Assembly (NCBI RefSeq): GCF_030272615.1
Contig: NC_081412.1
Location: 690,000,083 to 690,064,082 of the forward strand
Reading direction: 5' to 3'
Source of the DNA: Cryptomeria japonica
Taxonomy: Eukaryota; Streptophyta; Pinopsida; Cupressales; Cupressaceae
Length of the DNA stretch: 64,000 bases
Part shown: positions 11,150 to 23,983 of the stretch, piece after piece
How positions within the stretch are numbered: the first letter of the stretch is position 1
How the letters are laid out: every line of letters begins with the position of its first letter
The notes under the pieces: model-generated
Database searches by the model: none
Seen by the model: the letters and a program-made list of their open reading frames with translations, nothing else
What the model was told of the DNA's origin: nothing
Translations under genes and position numbers: made by a program

Positions 11150-14002
11150 ATGTCTATTGAAACAAGGTTCCAAGCACCAATGATGCAACAAAGTTTGACG
11201 TATCAACCGACAATGCAATTGAATTTTAATCCAAGGCAATCACAATTATATCCAACCCAACAACAAGGCAACATTGATCAAACTTTTTATGATGAAACAA
11301 GTCTCCAAATACAAAAACTAGAGGAGAAACTAGCTCAAGAAGAAGAGGTATTGGAACAAAGAGTGAAAAACATTGAGAAGAATAGATCACAAATGTCCAA
11401 AATGTTTCAAAAATTTCCAGGTCGAAATCTAAAGATTGAGCCAATTGATGTAAGATTTCTTATTGAATGATCAGACATACCAACTCTCCTCTCACAAATA
11501 GAGATGATGAAACAATTTCAAGAAAAGAGACAACATCAATTTCAACATTATGTGCCTCCACAACAAGAATGAGAAGGTGTTTACTATTAATCAGATTTTC
11601 AACCAATACAACCAATGGTTCAACCAATTGTCCAACATATGCAACCAACACAACCAATGGTCCAATTTCAACAATATGTCCAACCAACTATACAATGTCA
11701 ACAAATGGTTCAACCAATGGTGGAATATCAATGTCAACAACAACAACCAAACATTCAAAAACAAAGGTTGCAACACACACCAACCCAAGTTTCAAACATG
11801 TCAGAACAATTGAACCAAGTCCAATATCAAAACATGACATCAGACCAGAACCAAATTCTTTCCAAACAAGTTCAAATTCCAGATATAACTATGTCAAAAC
11901 CTCGAAAGAAAGGTGGCTTTATTGCAATGCTCTTAAGGAAATTACCAAGTGAGTTCTTTGAGGAAGATCAAGATAATACACTTATGTCTAGCAATGCTTC
12001 ATCCCCTCGCAAGCAAATTGACTCTCCAGTGGCATCTATTCCTACACCTCTAGAAGTTTCACAAGAACCTTCCATATTCTCCTCACCAAACAATACACCC
12101 AAGGATGAAATTATCCAAGAGCTATCCATAATTGATTGCCAAGATAATCCAATTCATGATGCACATCCTTGTCATGTTTCAGAAATACAAGACCCAATGC
12201 CACCATGCACTTTATTGCCATTACCTGTCTTAGAGGACCCCATCCGAAGTCCCTCTTCCTCATGTTCAAGCATTGATTCCTTGCTAGAATCCATCACAAA
12301 CATTCAAAGTGCATTTCCTTCATGCCAAAACATTAATTCCTTGTCAGAATCCCCCATGCATATCCAAAGTCCAACCTCATGTCAAGAGGATAATTTAGAG
12401 CACGAAGAAATGAGTCCTAAAGAAAATCAAGATCAAGATCCCGAAACCTTATCATCCCATCCAATTTTTGACCAAGACCCCATGTTCCTAGACACTCATG
12501 ATGATTCCCCTATTCTTGTCCATCCTATCCAAAGTCCTATTGACACTCCATTCCCCGAGAAAGATCAAGATATACCAGTCCATCCAATCCCAAACGATCC
12601 CCTTCCATTTCATGAACACAATGTCCTTTCAAATCCCATTGACATTCCACTTCCTAAGACAAATCAAGATATTCCTCCCATCCTTTCCGATGATCCCATT
12701 AAAAGTCAAGAGCAAAGCACCCTTAAAGAGGATTCCAATGATCTTCCTCCTTGTCAAGATCAAATTATTCCTTCAGATCCTCCACAAGATCCACTTGTTC
12801 CTCCATCTCCTTGTCCTAATGCTCCATATACACTTCAAGATCTCATTTCTTGTGATGATCCCATTATTTCTCCCATTCCATCTCTTGAAGAGCCTGTCAT
12901 TGAACCATGTCCACTACAAAATCCTAGTCCCTCTCATGATCCTAATCCCCTTCATGATTCTAACATGTCAGTGCAATATGTTCATGAACCCTCGACATGC
13001 ATAATGGGTTCTTCCACTTTGGTGCAATCCGATCCACTTCAAGATCTCATTATTTCTCTCATATCATATCCACCTCATAATGGACTCGCGTCTTCTTCCC
13101 AAAGAAAAGAGTCTCCTACAAGTCAAGATATTCATAAAGGCAAAGGAGTAGACCTTCATGAGAAAGAACCCCTTCATATCAAAGAATATACTAATGGTCA
13201 TGGCTACAAAGCTCACACTCAAGGCGTTGGTGTCCCTTCAAAGTCAAAATCCAAATGTCCACCTTCCCCATCATCGCTTCCATCCATTCTAGGTCCCTAT
13301 ATCCCTCCATCTCCTATGCAACATCAGCAAAGGCACACATCTTGGAGAACCTTCCATCCATCCCACATGCCTCCATATCATTCACATCCACATCGACATT
13401 CATTCCCTCTTCCAAGCAATTTGGATGCCAGGTATAAAAGTCATAAGTCTAGAAATCTGCATGTATTCAAGGATCAACATGTCTAATATAATTGACATGT
13501 CAAAACAAAGAACAATATGATCTATAAAGAAAAAGAAATATCCAAAAGTCCACAAAGGCCCACTGAGAAAAATAAAGAAAAGTCAAAATATATATGGGTT
13601 CCTAAATCCCTTGTGCAAGCAATGCACTCCAAGGAACCACAAAAGCATGAAAAATCAAAAACCATGTGGATCCCTAAGAAGCTCCTTGAAGCACAAAAAG
13701 AAACATCCAACTTGGCATCCAAAGTTGCTATTCCTCCATCCAACCCTCTCAAATTTGTTCCTCCATCACCTTCTTCATCCATTTTGGGCTCTTATGTCCC
13801 AAAATCCCAAGTTATTCCTCCATCCAAATCTCACAGTCTGAGATCCATTTTTCCTCCATCAGTCCATCACCCCTCAAGGTGTGTGCCAATGTCGATCTTG
13901 CCTACATTTCCATCCACTCAAGCACAATTCTTCCAATACCCTATCCATTATCCAATGCATATTTTCCATCCTTCCATCCCTTTGATCCAATCCTTTGCAT
14001 AA
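11150..14002 (+). pseudogene. Element A polyprotein, low complexity, broken
   Basis: A single frame begins at the ATG at 11150 (MSIETRFQAPMMQQ) and continues to 14002. In-frame stops fall at 11468-11470, 11570-11572, 11588-11590, 13484-13486 and just after. The first 106 codons include a predicted coiled coil (LQIQKLEEKLAQEEEVLEQR). A glutamine-rich tract (about 11615-11780) follows, then a long proline-, serine- and aspartate-rich stretch. The C-terminal part repeats a short motif (KYIWVPKSLV and KTMWIPKKLL). I recognise no gag core, zinc knuckle or protease. Its place after the leader suggests a gag-position protein, but function is unknown. Codon use and composition resemble the corresponding frame in C. 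Confidence 0.6.
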
Positions 14003-15946
14003 ATCCTCACCTTAGTTTCATCTTATTTTCCATGTCCTTATCCTACCAACATCTTTGAGCATACTTTTAACAATCATGGTCCATTTTTTTTTCAAGGCTA
14101 CTATCCAAAAAAAAAAAAAGATGCTTGAGTCCTCCTTCCATCCCCTATCATGTGTCCATCTTCTATTGAAAAAGTCAAAATACAAAAAAAAAAAATTGAA
14201 AAAAAAAAAAGAAAAAAAAAAAAAGAAGAAAAAAAGTATAGCAAAAATAATTCGTCCACTGGTGAAAACCTGGCAAACAGGTGCCTTGGACAAGTACCAT
14301 GATGAAAACCTGGCAAACAGGCGTCATGCGTAATCTATGAACTTCTTGCACACCACACTTGGGGGCAAGTTTCCTCCTTCATATCCTATTGCCTTTTATT
14401 ATCCTATCATACCCCTATCATTACCCTTCATATCCTATTGTCCCTCATATCCAGTTTCCCTTTCCACCTTTGATCTTGACAAGGCTGAGGATCGTCATGA
14501 GCATCATGAATCTTGTTTGCAGCTTTTAGTCTATCATAGCTTTTTGTCATTTATCCATTTGCTTTTACAAACTTTCATCCATATTCTCTCACTTATTGCA
14601 ACTTTCTGCCACTATCCCGTATCCTACCCCAACCTTCAATCCATGTCCCTTATCCATTCTTGGTCTTGCTTATCCTATCCATATCTTATCACTATCCATA
14701 CACTCTTTTTCATTCCTTGATCTTGATCTGACATAAGGACGCAAAAATTTTAACATGGTTTTGAAAACCTCTTGACATGTCCCTCATGCCATGTCACCGC
14801 TTTACATTGTCATATCCAGTCTCTTGTCCCATCACGCCATAGCCCTTGAAAATTGCATCCACGTTGTCTCCATAATAAAAGGCCTTTGTCTTCCCTCTAT
14901 CCACCATCATTTCAGCAAGCCTATTTATTCACTTGTCATATTCCTTGCCTTGCTAGACACTGGGGGCAAAATCATATAAAGTCTTGAAATAAATCTCATA
15001 AAAATTGAAAAATGTCCTGAAAAAATCTCTTAAAAAATTGAAAAATGTCCTAAAATAAATAATCCAAAAAAATTGAAAAATGTCTTGAAAAAATACACAA
15101 AAACATTTCAAAACATTAAAATCCAAAAACAAGCATTTTGTTAATAAAGGATATCCTTTTGATGCATAAGACAAATCACTGAGCATCCCTCCAATGACAC
15201 TCGCAATCCAACACTGTGCTTTAATGAAATCACGCTTAAACAGATGAACTTTTCAATCAACTCAGACATTCAAACTGATCAAAATTGTCATATCAATTGA
15301 ATATCACCATCAATATCATTTTTCCTTGTCTCTACTATCATGGGTCTTATACAGGGTGTGGTATACTCGAAACCAAACTGTGTCCTATCTTAGACGGGGT
15401 ACCGCATGTCCTGAAACCAGACAACATGATCGTCCTATCAGCACTTTCAACTTTTGACAATGAAGATCAAGATGTTTGTTTGATTTGTTGGAATTTGTGT
15501 ATCTTATCTTTTTATTGATTTATCTTTGGCTTCGATCATGTTCCTATGTTGCTCGATGATGTCACTAAGTGATTTAGAGTGACCGGGATGGATCATGGTC
15601 CTTTCTTTTTGTTGTGATTGTTGTTTGTCTGTGATGTGTCTGTCTTTTGCAAAATGGGTTGCATTTCAGTTCTGGCCTTCAATGCCATGATGCTACGCAT
15701 CCATTTTGCCATATCAAATAAAGGTTCTCACCTACTTATGTGCATTCATGAAAGCAAGTTTTTCTTCATCTCTAATTGTCCTCTGTCTCATTTCTTCTTA
15801 CTAACATTTCTTCCGTCAATCTTGGCAGTCCATTTGATCCTATCATTTTCTATCATTTTTATCAATCAATTGGCCTCTTTTTTGGATGTTTCCAGCCAAT
15901 TCCTCGAGGGGGCATGCATATGTCATTATCATTGTCTGGGGCATTT
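14003..15946 (+). other. Element A 3' untranslated region with repeats
   Basis: No gene is seen. An A-rich tract (about 14107-14237) precedes two direct copies of GTGAAAACCTGGCAAACAGG or near-identical (14262-14283 and 14301-14323, 39 bp apart). Polypurine-like CTTGGGGGCAAG (about 14356) and CACTGGGGGCAAAA (about 14957) resemble the real polypurine tracts. An AT-rich set of 'ttgaaaaatgtc' repeats follows at 15006-15090. Confidence 0.6.
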
Positions 15947-15951
15947 TCATT
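15947..15951. repeat. Element C target site duplication, left copy
   Basis: TCATT precedes the TGTAGCG start of C. The identical TCATT follows the last CA at 23927-23931. Confidence 0.93.
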
Positions 15952-17613
15952 TGTAGCGTCGTAAATTGTACGCACTTGCTCAAGCAGTACAATTTCACAC
16001 CTAGTTTAGCACCCGCCTTGGCGCAGTTTGCATTTTGCATTGCATTTCTCCTTTAGCACTTAATTAATAAAATTAATTAGGTCTAAGGTCCTATTTCATC
16101 ATCCTCCACATCATAAAGTTGGTCCCTTTCATTAAAGTGTGCCCCCTTTCATTTTATTCCTTCAATACATCATTTAATCAAAAACCCTAATTAGGCCCTA
16201 TTTTGAACTTGGGGGCTTGATTTTGGGGGTCAAAACATCTCGAAATCACCTGTAACTTCGGGATTCTCTCTAAAATCATCATATCCGATGGCCCTGAAAA
16301 TTTGGTGAAAAGTTGTTGGGACCATGGCGCCCAGAGTGCACACGATCCCAGACATTTTTCCTGAAATTTTAGGAGCGCGATCCAATCATAAAATAAAGTT
16401 TAACCCCAAGAAATTGGCGGGATATTCAATCTCTAGGTTGGCCAAAAGTTGGAATTAAGACCTAGGGTTTCATATATAAGAGCTCTCTTTCTTCATTTGA
16501 AGGGATCAAAATTTTGTTTTCAGGGACCTTCTATGCAGTGAAAGAGTAGATCTTTGAAGACTTCAACAACATTCAACATCCATCCATCAAGCATCCATCA
16601 ATTTCATTCATCCATTTAGGGCTTTGAAGACATTGAAGAACAATAAGGGATCACCGACTGAAGATTGGCTTGTACCCCTCCCTTGGGGTTGGGTATGATT
16701 TCATGTTGTTTTCATGTCTTTGCATAAGCTTCATCATATCATTTGTATTCATTCTTTAGATCACTTTTCATCTTGATTTGGAGCACTTACATTATCATGT
16801 ACAAGCAATTAGGGTTTACTTTCTAGATTGCTCTAGTTTGTTTACTTGCATTTTAGGATCTTGCACACACACAAGGTCTGCACACACTACTTTTACAATA
16901 CAACTTGGCTATTCGTGGAGGTGGAAACCACCAAAGCAGGGGTTTGACTAAGGCAAAACCCTATATAGCCGCCCACCATACCTTTTCAGATATAAGTGCA
17001 GGTTTCGGGATTTGGATGACGCCACAAGTTGCAGATCTGACGGAAGCAGATGGAGACAGAACAACACACCAAATTTCAGAGAAAAAGACCAGGATAGGGG
17101 CGTGGGGCGCCCTGGTCCTGCCAGGACAGGGGTGCTAGGCGCCCTGGTCCCTGGGACAGGGGCGCTGGGCGCCCTGGTCCTTCTGTCAGACAGCAAGTTT
17201 CAGACATCTTTTCAGGTTGCAGAACATCAGTTTCAGGAGCAGTTTCAGGGGCAGTATCAGGATAGTGGCGCTTGTGCCCCCGTCCCAAACATTTTCACCC
17301 AGATTTTAACTCTGGGTATGCATTTGCATTCTTGTCTTGTCCTTGTGTTTACAGCTTTCCATTGTTTAATCTTAATTCTGCAATCTTGTTACTAGTTCAT
17401 ACTTGCACTTTGGGATTAGGAATTGAACTTATATCATTTTATCTTTCAATTACAACAAAGGAATAGAAATCCTAATAGGTAGCCCGTGGCTCTCTCTTCC
17501 ACAAAAAGAAGTAGCCAATTGTGTGATACCTCTAGGCTCTTTCATATTCCACAATGTCTGTCAAAAGGTAGGATTAGGACATGTTAGCCTAGTCTCGCTT
17601 TTTCCCCTACACA
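15952..17613 (+). repeat. Element C 5' LTR
   Basis: The LTR starts TGTAGCGTCG and ends CCCCTACACA. It contains a GC-rich module at about 16314-16355 (GGGACCATGGCGCCC...). Two to three further GC-rich quasi-palindromic copies lie at about 17095-17180, and a TATA-like box lies at 16472. Confidence 0.94.
16472..16480 (+). promoter_or_regulatory. Element C LTR TATA box
   Basis: ATATATAAG follows 'gggtttc' about 520 bp into the 5' LTR and is conserved in the 3' LTR near 22785. It is the likely core promoter of the element, judged by sequence only. Confidence 0.55.
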
Positions 17614-17616
17614 TTT

Positions 17617-17634
17617 TGGTGAACCCGACGTGAA
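17617..17634 (+). other. Element C primer binding site
   Basis: TGGTGAACCCGACGTGAA starts 3 bp after the LTR end and matches the site of A over its full length. Confidence 0.83.
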
Positions 17635-17803
17635 TCTTATTATTGCTTTCTCTTGCATTACATTTGTTAGATCTAAATCTAGATTTAGCGTGTTTCATTT
17701 AAGTTTCATAAAAAAAAAAAAAAAAAGAAAAAGGAAAAGAAAGAGTGTGTTTCTTTGTTTCTTTGCATTGTGTGTTTAGGTTTTATGCAATTTTTATTTT
17801 AAA

Positions 17804-20800
17804 ATGTCAGATTTTTATTTGCAAGATGTTCATATTTGTGATGATGTATGCAATTATGTTGATTATGAGTTAGATGAAGCTTTAGATGAGTTTTTGAACC
17901 CTAAAGATACCAAACCTTCATTTTGCCAAAAACTCATAAGCATTGTTACTATGCCATTTCGTTGTGATGAGAAAGATAAGTCGAATGATTCCTCTCAAGG
18001 GTACATTCCTATCAACTCTTCCACTAAATCTAGTAACATGGTTGTTTTCAATGATCTCCTCTATGAAGAGATATCTCCTTTTGAATCAAAAGATAAACCT
18101 TTTAATAGATATGATCATGCTTTGTTGGATGATGCCCTTGATGGCTTTGTGGCTCCTAAAAAATGCTCCCTTCATGAGGATCCTTTTGTGCAAGAAGATG
18201 ACATTATCCCTACATTTCCTAGTGATGGCATTTCCTTTTCCAACAAAATTCCCACTAGAGATGATGAATTAATGATAAATGCTTACCCTTCTCCTAAAGT
18301 TTGTCTTACCCATAAGCATGAAATAAAAAGCAATTTCCTTAATTCTCTCTCCCCTAAAGATCATATTGAACATATTTTGAGGAAAGAGGATGATTTTAAC
18401 ACATCTATTGATGCTCTCCCTCCTACGGATGAGGAATTAATAAACAATGTTATCTCCTCTCCTGAAATTGACAATACTTCAGACACTCCTTTCAACAACC
18501 TCACTATTTTGGATGAACCATTAGAAGAAGGTGTAGATTATTCTCTTCCCCATCAGAGAACCCTAACCAAAGGGGAAGAAATCAAGATTGAAAACTCCCT
18601 TGATAGTTTCTCACCTTCCTTGAATCTCAATCATTCTCCCTCTAAAAATAAAGCATCTCCCTCTCCTCAACTTGGTTCTACTCATAAGGAAACCCTAGTT
18701 CAAAACAAGATGGTTAACATCTCTTTCAAAGATCTCCATCTCAAAAGTGAGACTTTAGAGAGTAATGTTGATCCTTCTCCTAGAGAGTTTATTCCCCATG
18801 TAGATCCTTTGATGATAGAGGATGATATGACCTTTCCTAGTATTACTCTTCCTACTGGAACATCAATGCCTACCCCTTGTCTCTCTCCTAAAATTGATTT
18901 AATCCGTGATAAGATTTTAGTGCAAGAGAAGACTATCAATAATTCTTCCAACACTTTTGTTCATTCCTCTAAACCATCCTCAATCAATTTGATACATGTA
19001 AATGAAACACCTAACAAACCTCTCTTCATTGTCCAAGGTGCTTGTCCTTCTCAAAATTCTCAACCTTTAAATAAGCCTATCTTAGTGGTTCAAGGTGGTT
19101 ATGCTAATGATTCCTTTTGCACTCCTAAGAAACCTATTATTACTATGCAAGGAGGTTATTCTACTAAGAGCCTGTATGAGTATGCTAAGCAACTGACTAG
19201 AGAGAGTTATAATGCGGTTACTCATACCTATAACACAAGAAACAATAGGCAACCTAATCCTCCTCCAGTTATCCCAACTTCACTTCCTCCTTCCCAACCT
19301 ATTCTTCCTCAAGCTCCTCGTATTTCACAAATGCTTAGTAAGGACTATGATCTTATAGAACAACTTAAAGCTACCCCGGCTAAGATATCCCTTTGGGATT
19401 TGATCCAAACTTCTTCCGCTCATCATGGAATGTTACAAGATGCCTTGAAATATTTGAATGTTCCTCCACCTAATACATCTAGTAATATAGTGTCTTTGGT
19501 TAACTCTGTGATGAATCCTAAAGCTCAAATTGTGTTTACTCAAGATGAGTTGCCTAATAGTGAAATTCAACATCAATATGATCCCTTGATGATTGTGGTT
19601 ATCATAAATGACACTGCTATAAGATGAACACTGGTAGATAATGGTTCTGGCCTTAATGTGTGTAGCATTAATCTATTGCATAAGATGAATGTGGATACAT
19701 CCCTTATTGAGCCTGACTCTCATCCCATTCGAGGCTTTGATAATGTGGCTAAGTCTTCATTAGGTATTATCACCTTACCCATCACAGTGGGACCTGTTAC
19801 TTTGCCTACTCCTATCCATGTTATGTCGGGAAATCTAACATACAACTTGTTATTAGGGAGACCTTGGATTCACAGTATGCAAGTTGTCCCCTCTACATTG
19901 CATAGACAAGTTAAATTTATTTATAATAATAAGACATATACCTTGATAGGTGATACTAATTTTCAAGCTTGTTTGCAAACATCTACTTCCAAAGGGAGTT
20001 CTTCTAAGCCTTCCTCTTCTAGTGATGACTCGTTAAACAAGATACCTATGGATGAATCATCACCCTCTGATAATCAAAATTCTTTGGATGAGTCTGAAGT
20101 TCCTAAAGAAGATTCTTCTCAACTTGAATCTACATATGAAAAGACTTTTGATCCTAAGAAGGTTCTCACAGAAGACGATTGGGGATCTCTTGATTTTAAT
20201 CCCACCTTTGTAGGTGAGTATAGGGTTCCTCCTAGAGAGCTTAAAGTTAAAAAGAAGGAAGAAACTAGAGATCAATCAGTCTTACCTGAACCTATGAGCA
20301 ATAATTTTGTGGCCTCTTCTCAAGCTTCTTCCCCTCACACCTCTAATTTTGAAGAATTTGATTCTTTGTCTTATGAAAAACCACCTTTTCTTTCTGAAAT
20401 GGCTAATCGTTATGGTCGTGGTTTCCATATTTTGGCTAAGAGTGGCTATAGTGGAAATGGTTGTGGCACAAATGAACAAGGTATTAAAGTTCCTTTAGAA
20501 CATAACATGCATGAATATTCATTTGGACTTGGATATAATCTTTCTAAGCCCACCAAAGCATCTAAAAGACCATCTCTCAGTGTGAATGCTATATTTAGTA
20601 GTGATGATGATCTCACTTCAACTAAATCATCTTCTACTTCTATCAACTCTCATTCCCCTCATAAGGAAATCTTGGCGATGAACAAATCTCTTTATGACTC
20701 CCCTCAAATTTCTAAATCCACTTATGAATCTTTATCTCCTATTCATCATAAAGTCCTTTCCTCTAAGGATAAGGCTCTAATAAATTACACTCATCCCTCT

Positions 20801-20929
20801 TCTAAGATTTCTTGTGACTTTTCTTCTTCAATTTTTATCACTTTATACATGTTTTTTATCTCACTTATAGTTGAGCATTTAGCATGTCATATTCAAATAC
20901 CTCATTTAGTCTATCATGTCTTTAAATAA
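17804..20929 (+). pseudogene. Element C gag-protease polyprotein, one internal TGA
   Basis: The frame starts at ATG 17804 (MSDFYLQDVHICDDV) and runs 1041 codons to 20929, with one in-frame TGA at 19625-19627. Residues 1-450 are acidic, serine- and proline-rich and unrecognised. Residues about 450-605 resemble the segment that precedes the protease in TAT/Ogre polyproteins (YDLIEQLKATPAKISLWDLI; FTQDELPNSE). The protease follows directly after the TGA, with the catalytic TLVDNGSGLNV and the later LLLGRPWIHSMQVVPSTLH. Residues about 866-910 look like a G-patch (RGFHILAKSGYSGNGCG), which this lineage often has. The product would act in particle assembly and processing. The TGA sits at the gag-protease boundary. 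It could be a CGA to TGA mutation, or less likely a readthrough signal. No polymerase domain follows. Confidence 0.85.
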
Positions 20930-22249
20930 CATTAATGGCTATTATGTTTCTCATCATTATGTGACATTGGTAGTTCATTCACTGGGGGCTCATTGTCATT
21001 CATGAGGGTACAATTTCAAGTGCAATCATATTTTTTGAAGCAACATAATAGCCTAATTTTTCTATGTTATCTCTTGTTCCTATGGGGACAAGAGTGATTT
21101 CATACATCTCTTCCTTTTATGGTTAAAATTTCCCTTTGGGGTAATAGTGTGGAAATGTTGATCATCTTTTCTTTAGAATCCTCTTTTCCTAGATATGGGA
21201 GAAGATGTGTATTCTCTTTCTTATCCTACCCACTTCTTGTGAGGAGCATTTTACATAAACTAATGTCTTTCTTGCACGAACTCATGTGAGTATGTAGTAC
21301 ATTTCACTTATGTCTAAATCTCTCCCTAGAAGATTGTGTAAGTCCTTCTCATTGTCCTTATCCTTGGGAGGCAACGATCTTTCCTTATTTTTATCTAAGG
21401 ATCCACTTTTTCCTATTTCGTGGATGGTGTGAACTTTATTGCTTGATGTTATTCCTTGTATGCATTTGTTTTTGTTTGTTCAAGGATTCTCTCTTACAAG
21501 AGGTGTAAGTCCTTGACTACAACCTCTTTTGCACTTGGTAAAATACATCCATAATGAATTCACTCTCCCAATTGGGTTAAAAAGAGCATCATCCTTCATT
21601 AAGAATCACTTTCACCTCGCAAAAGAAGGAAGTATTGCATTCTTATTCTCTTCTTTGTCTTATTCTAGAAGATGTTATATTTGTCCTCTCGGGGATAGGT
21701 GTCTTTTGTACAAATATCTCTTCTCCTCTAAGGATCTCCTTTGCACATACTACAAGATATCCCTTTTCAACTACCTTATCTTTTCTTCTCTTTGCATTTT
21801 GTTTCCATTTACATCCTTCATCTTGTGTTAGAGAACTCTCAAATCCTCACACTCTTTGTTGTGTTCGAATTGAGATTTAGTCCTCTTTCTTACCAAATGA
21901 TTCTCCATTAGTTTTTGATCTCATATCAAATCTTCTTGTGAGCATTTGTTATCAATATTCTTTAACAATTCAAAGTGGTAAACATGATACCCTGTTTCAA
22001 CTCACTAAAATTAGCAAGCCGAAAATGGGGGGGGCATATAGCTACCCTCAAATTTTCATCACCTTCCTTAGTAAGCATTAGGTGATTTTGTGATCTAACA
22101 TGTGGTTTTGTAGGTTGTGGTTCTTAACTGAGTACTGCAGATACCGCTGGGGGCTTCATCCAATAGACTTATGGCTATATCCTTTTTCAAATAATGTTTA
22201 CTTTCCTGTACTTTAGCTTGCATATGCACGTAGTACTCATATGACCGCT
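20930..22249 (+). other. Element C 3' untranslated region, no gene seen
   Basis: Only short frames occur. Polypurine-like CACTGGGGGCTCA (about 20981) and CGCTGGGGGCTTC (about 22147) precede the true tract at 22250. A polymerase would be expected here in an autonomous relative but none is recognisable. Confidence 0.6.
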
Positions 22250-22264
22250 AAAGTGGGGGCTAAA
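22250..22264 (+). other. Element C polypurine tract
   Basis: AAAGTGGGGGCTAAA abuts the 3' LTR and is the usual plus-strand priming site position. Confidence 0.8.
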
Positions 22265-23926
22265 TGTAGCATCGTAAATTGTACGCACTTGCTCAAGCAG
22301 TACAATTTCACACCTAGTTTAGCACCTGCCTTGGCGCAGTTTGCATTTTGCATTGCATTTCTCCTTTAGCACTTAATTAATCAAATTAATTAGGTCTAAG
22401 GTCCTATTTCATCGTCCTCCACATCATAAAGTTGGGCCCTTTCATTAAAGTGTGCCCCCTTTCATTTTATTCCTCCAATACATCATTTAATCAAAAACCC
22501 TAATTAGGCCCTATTTTGAACTTGGGGGCTTGATTTTGGGGGTCAAAACATCTCGAAATCACTTGTAACTTCGGGATTCTCTCTAAAATCATCATATCTG
22601 ACGGCCCTAAAAATTTGGTGAAAAGTTGTCGGGACCATGGCACCCGGAGTGCACATGATCCCGGACATTTTTCTCGAAATTTTAGGAGCGCGATCCAATC
22701 ATAAAATAAAGCTTAACCCCAAGAAATTGGTGGGATATTCAATCTCTAGGTTAGCCAAAAGTTGGAATTAAGACCTAGGGTTTCATATATAAGAGCTCTC
22801 TTTCTTCATTTGAAGGGATCGGAATTTTGTTTTCAGGGACCTTCTATGCAGTGAAAGAGCAGATCTTTGAAGACTTCAACAACATTCAACATCCATCCAT
22901 CAAGCATCCATCAATTTCATTCATCCATTTAGGGCTTTGAAGACATTGAAGAACAATAAGGGATCACCGACTGAAGATTGGCTTGTACCCCTCCCTTGGG
23001 GTTGGGTATGATTTCATGTTGTTTTCATGTCTTTGCATAAGCTTCATCATATCATTTGTATTCATGCTTTAGATCAATTTTCATCTTGATTTGGAGCACT
23101 TACATTATCATGTACAAGCAATTAGGGTTTACTTTCTAGATTGCTCTAGTTTGTTTACTTACATTTTAGGATCTTGCACACACACAAGGTCTGCACACAC
23201 TACTTTTACAATACAACTTGGCTATTCGTGGAGGTGGAAACCACCAAAGCGGGGGTTTGACTAAGGCAAAACCCTATATAGCCGCCCACCATACCTTTTC
23301 AGATATAAGTGCAGGTTTCGGGATTCGGATGACGCCGCAAGTTGTAGATCTGACGGAAGCAGACGGAGATAGAACAACACACCAAATTTCAGAGAAAAAG
23401 ACCAAGACAGGGGCGTGGGGTGCCTTGGTCCTGCCAGGACAGGGGCGCTAGGCGCCCTGGTCCCTGGGACAGGGGCGCTGGGCACCCTGGTCCTTCTGTC
23501 AGACAGCAAGTTTCAGACATCTTTTCAGGTTGCAGAACATCAGTTTCAGGAGCAGTTTCAGGGGCAGTATCAGGACAGTGGCGCTTGCACCCCCGTCCCA
23601 AACATTTTCACCCAGATTTTAACTCCGGGTACGCATTTGCATTCTTGTCTTGTCCTTGTGTTTACAGCTTTCCATTGTTTAATCTTAATTCTGCAATCTT
23701 GTTACTAGTTCATACTTGCACTTTGGGATTAGGAATTGAACTTATATCATTTTATCTTTCAATTACAACAAAGGAATAGAAATCCTAATAGGTAGCCCAT
23801 GGCTCTCTCTTCCACAAAAAGAAGTAGCCAATTGTGTGATACCTCTAGGCTCTTTCGTATTCCACAATGTGTGTCAAAAGGTAGGATTAGGACATGCTAG
23901 CCTAGTCTCGCTTTTTCCCCTACACA
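22265..23926 (+). repeat. Element C 3' LTR
   Basis: 1662 bp, the same length as 15952-17613, with TG...CA ends. Most differences from the 5' copy are transitions. Confidence 0.94.
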
Positions 23927-23931
23927 TCATT
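23927..23931. repeat. Element C target site duplication, right copy
   Basis: TCATT, identical to 15947-15951. Element A sequence resumes after it. Confidence 0.93.
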
Positions 23932-23969
23932 ATTGTTCTTTGAAACAACGCTTAAAATTGCATTGTCTC

Positions 23970-23983
23970 AAAGAGGGGCAAAA
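23970..23983 (+). other. Element A polypurine tract
   Basis: AAAGAGGGGCAAAA abuts the TGTAGAC start of the 3' LTR of A. Confidence 0.78.

Larger units (their letters stand above)
15952..23926 (+). mobile_element. Element C: sense TAT-like gag-protease LTR element
   Basis: The element is 7975 bp with two LTRs of exactly 1662 bp and TCATT target duplications. It inserted 52 bp before the 3' LTR of element A. The order is 5' LTR, primer binding site (17617-17634), polyprotein (17804-20929), about 1.3 kb without genes, polypurine tract (22250-22264), 3' LTR. The polyprotein has a TAT/Ogre-type protease and a G-patch-like segment. I see no reverse transcriptase, RNase H or integrase, so it depends on a partner. 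A hand comparison of the LTRs finds about 50 differences, near 3%. Confidence 0.93.
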
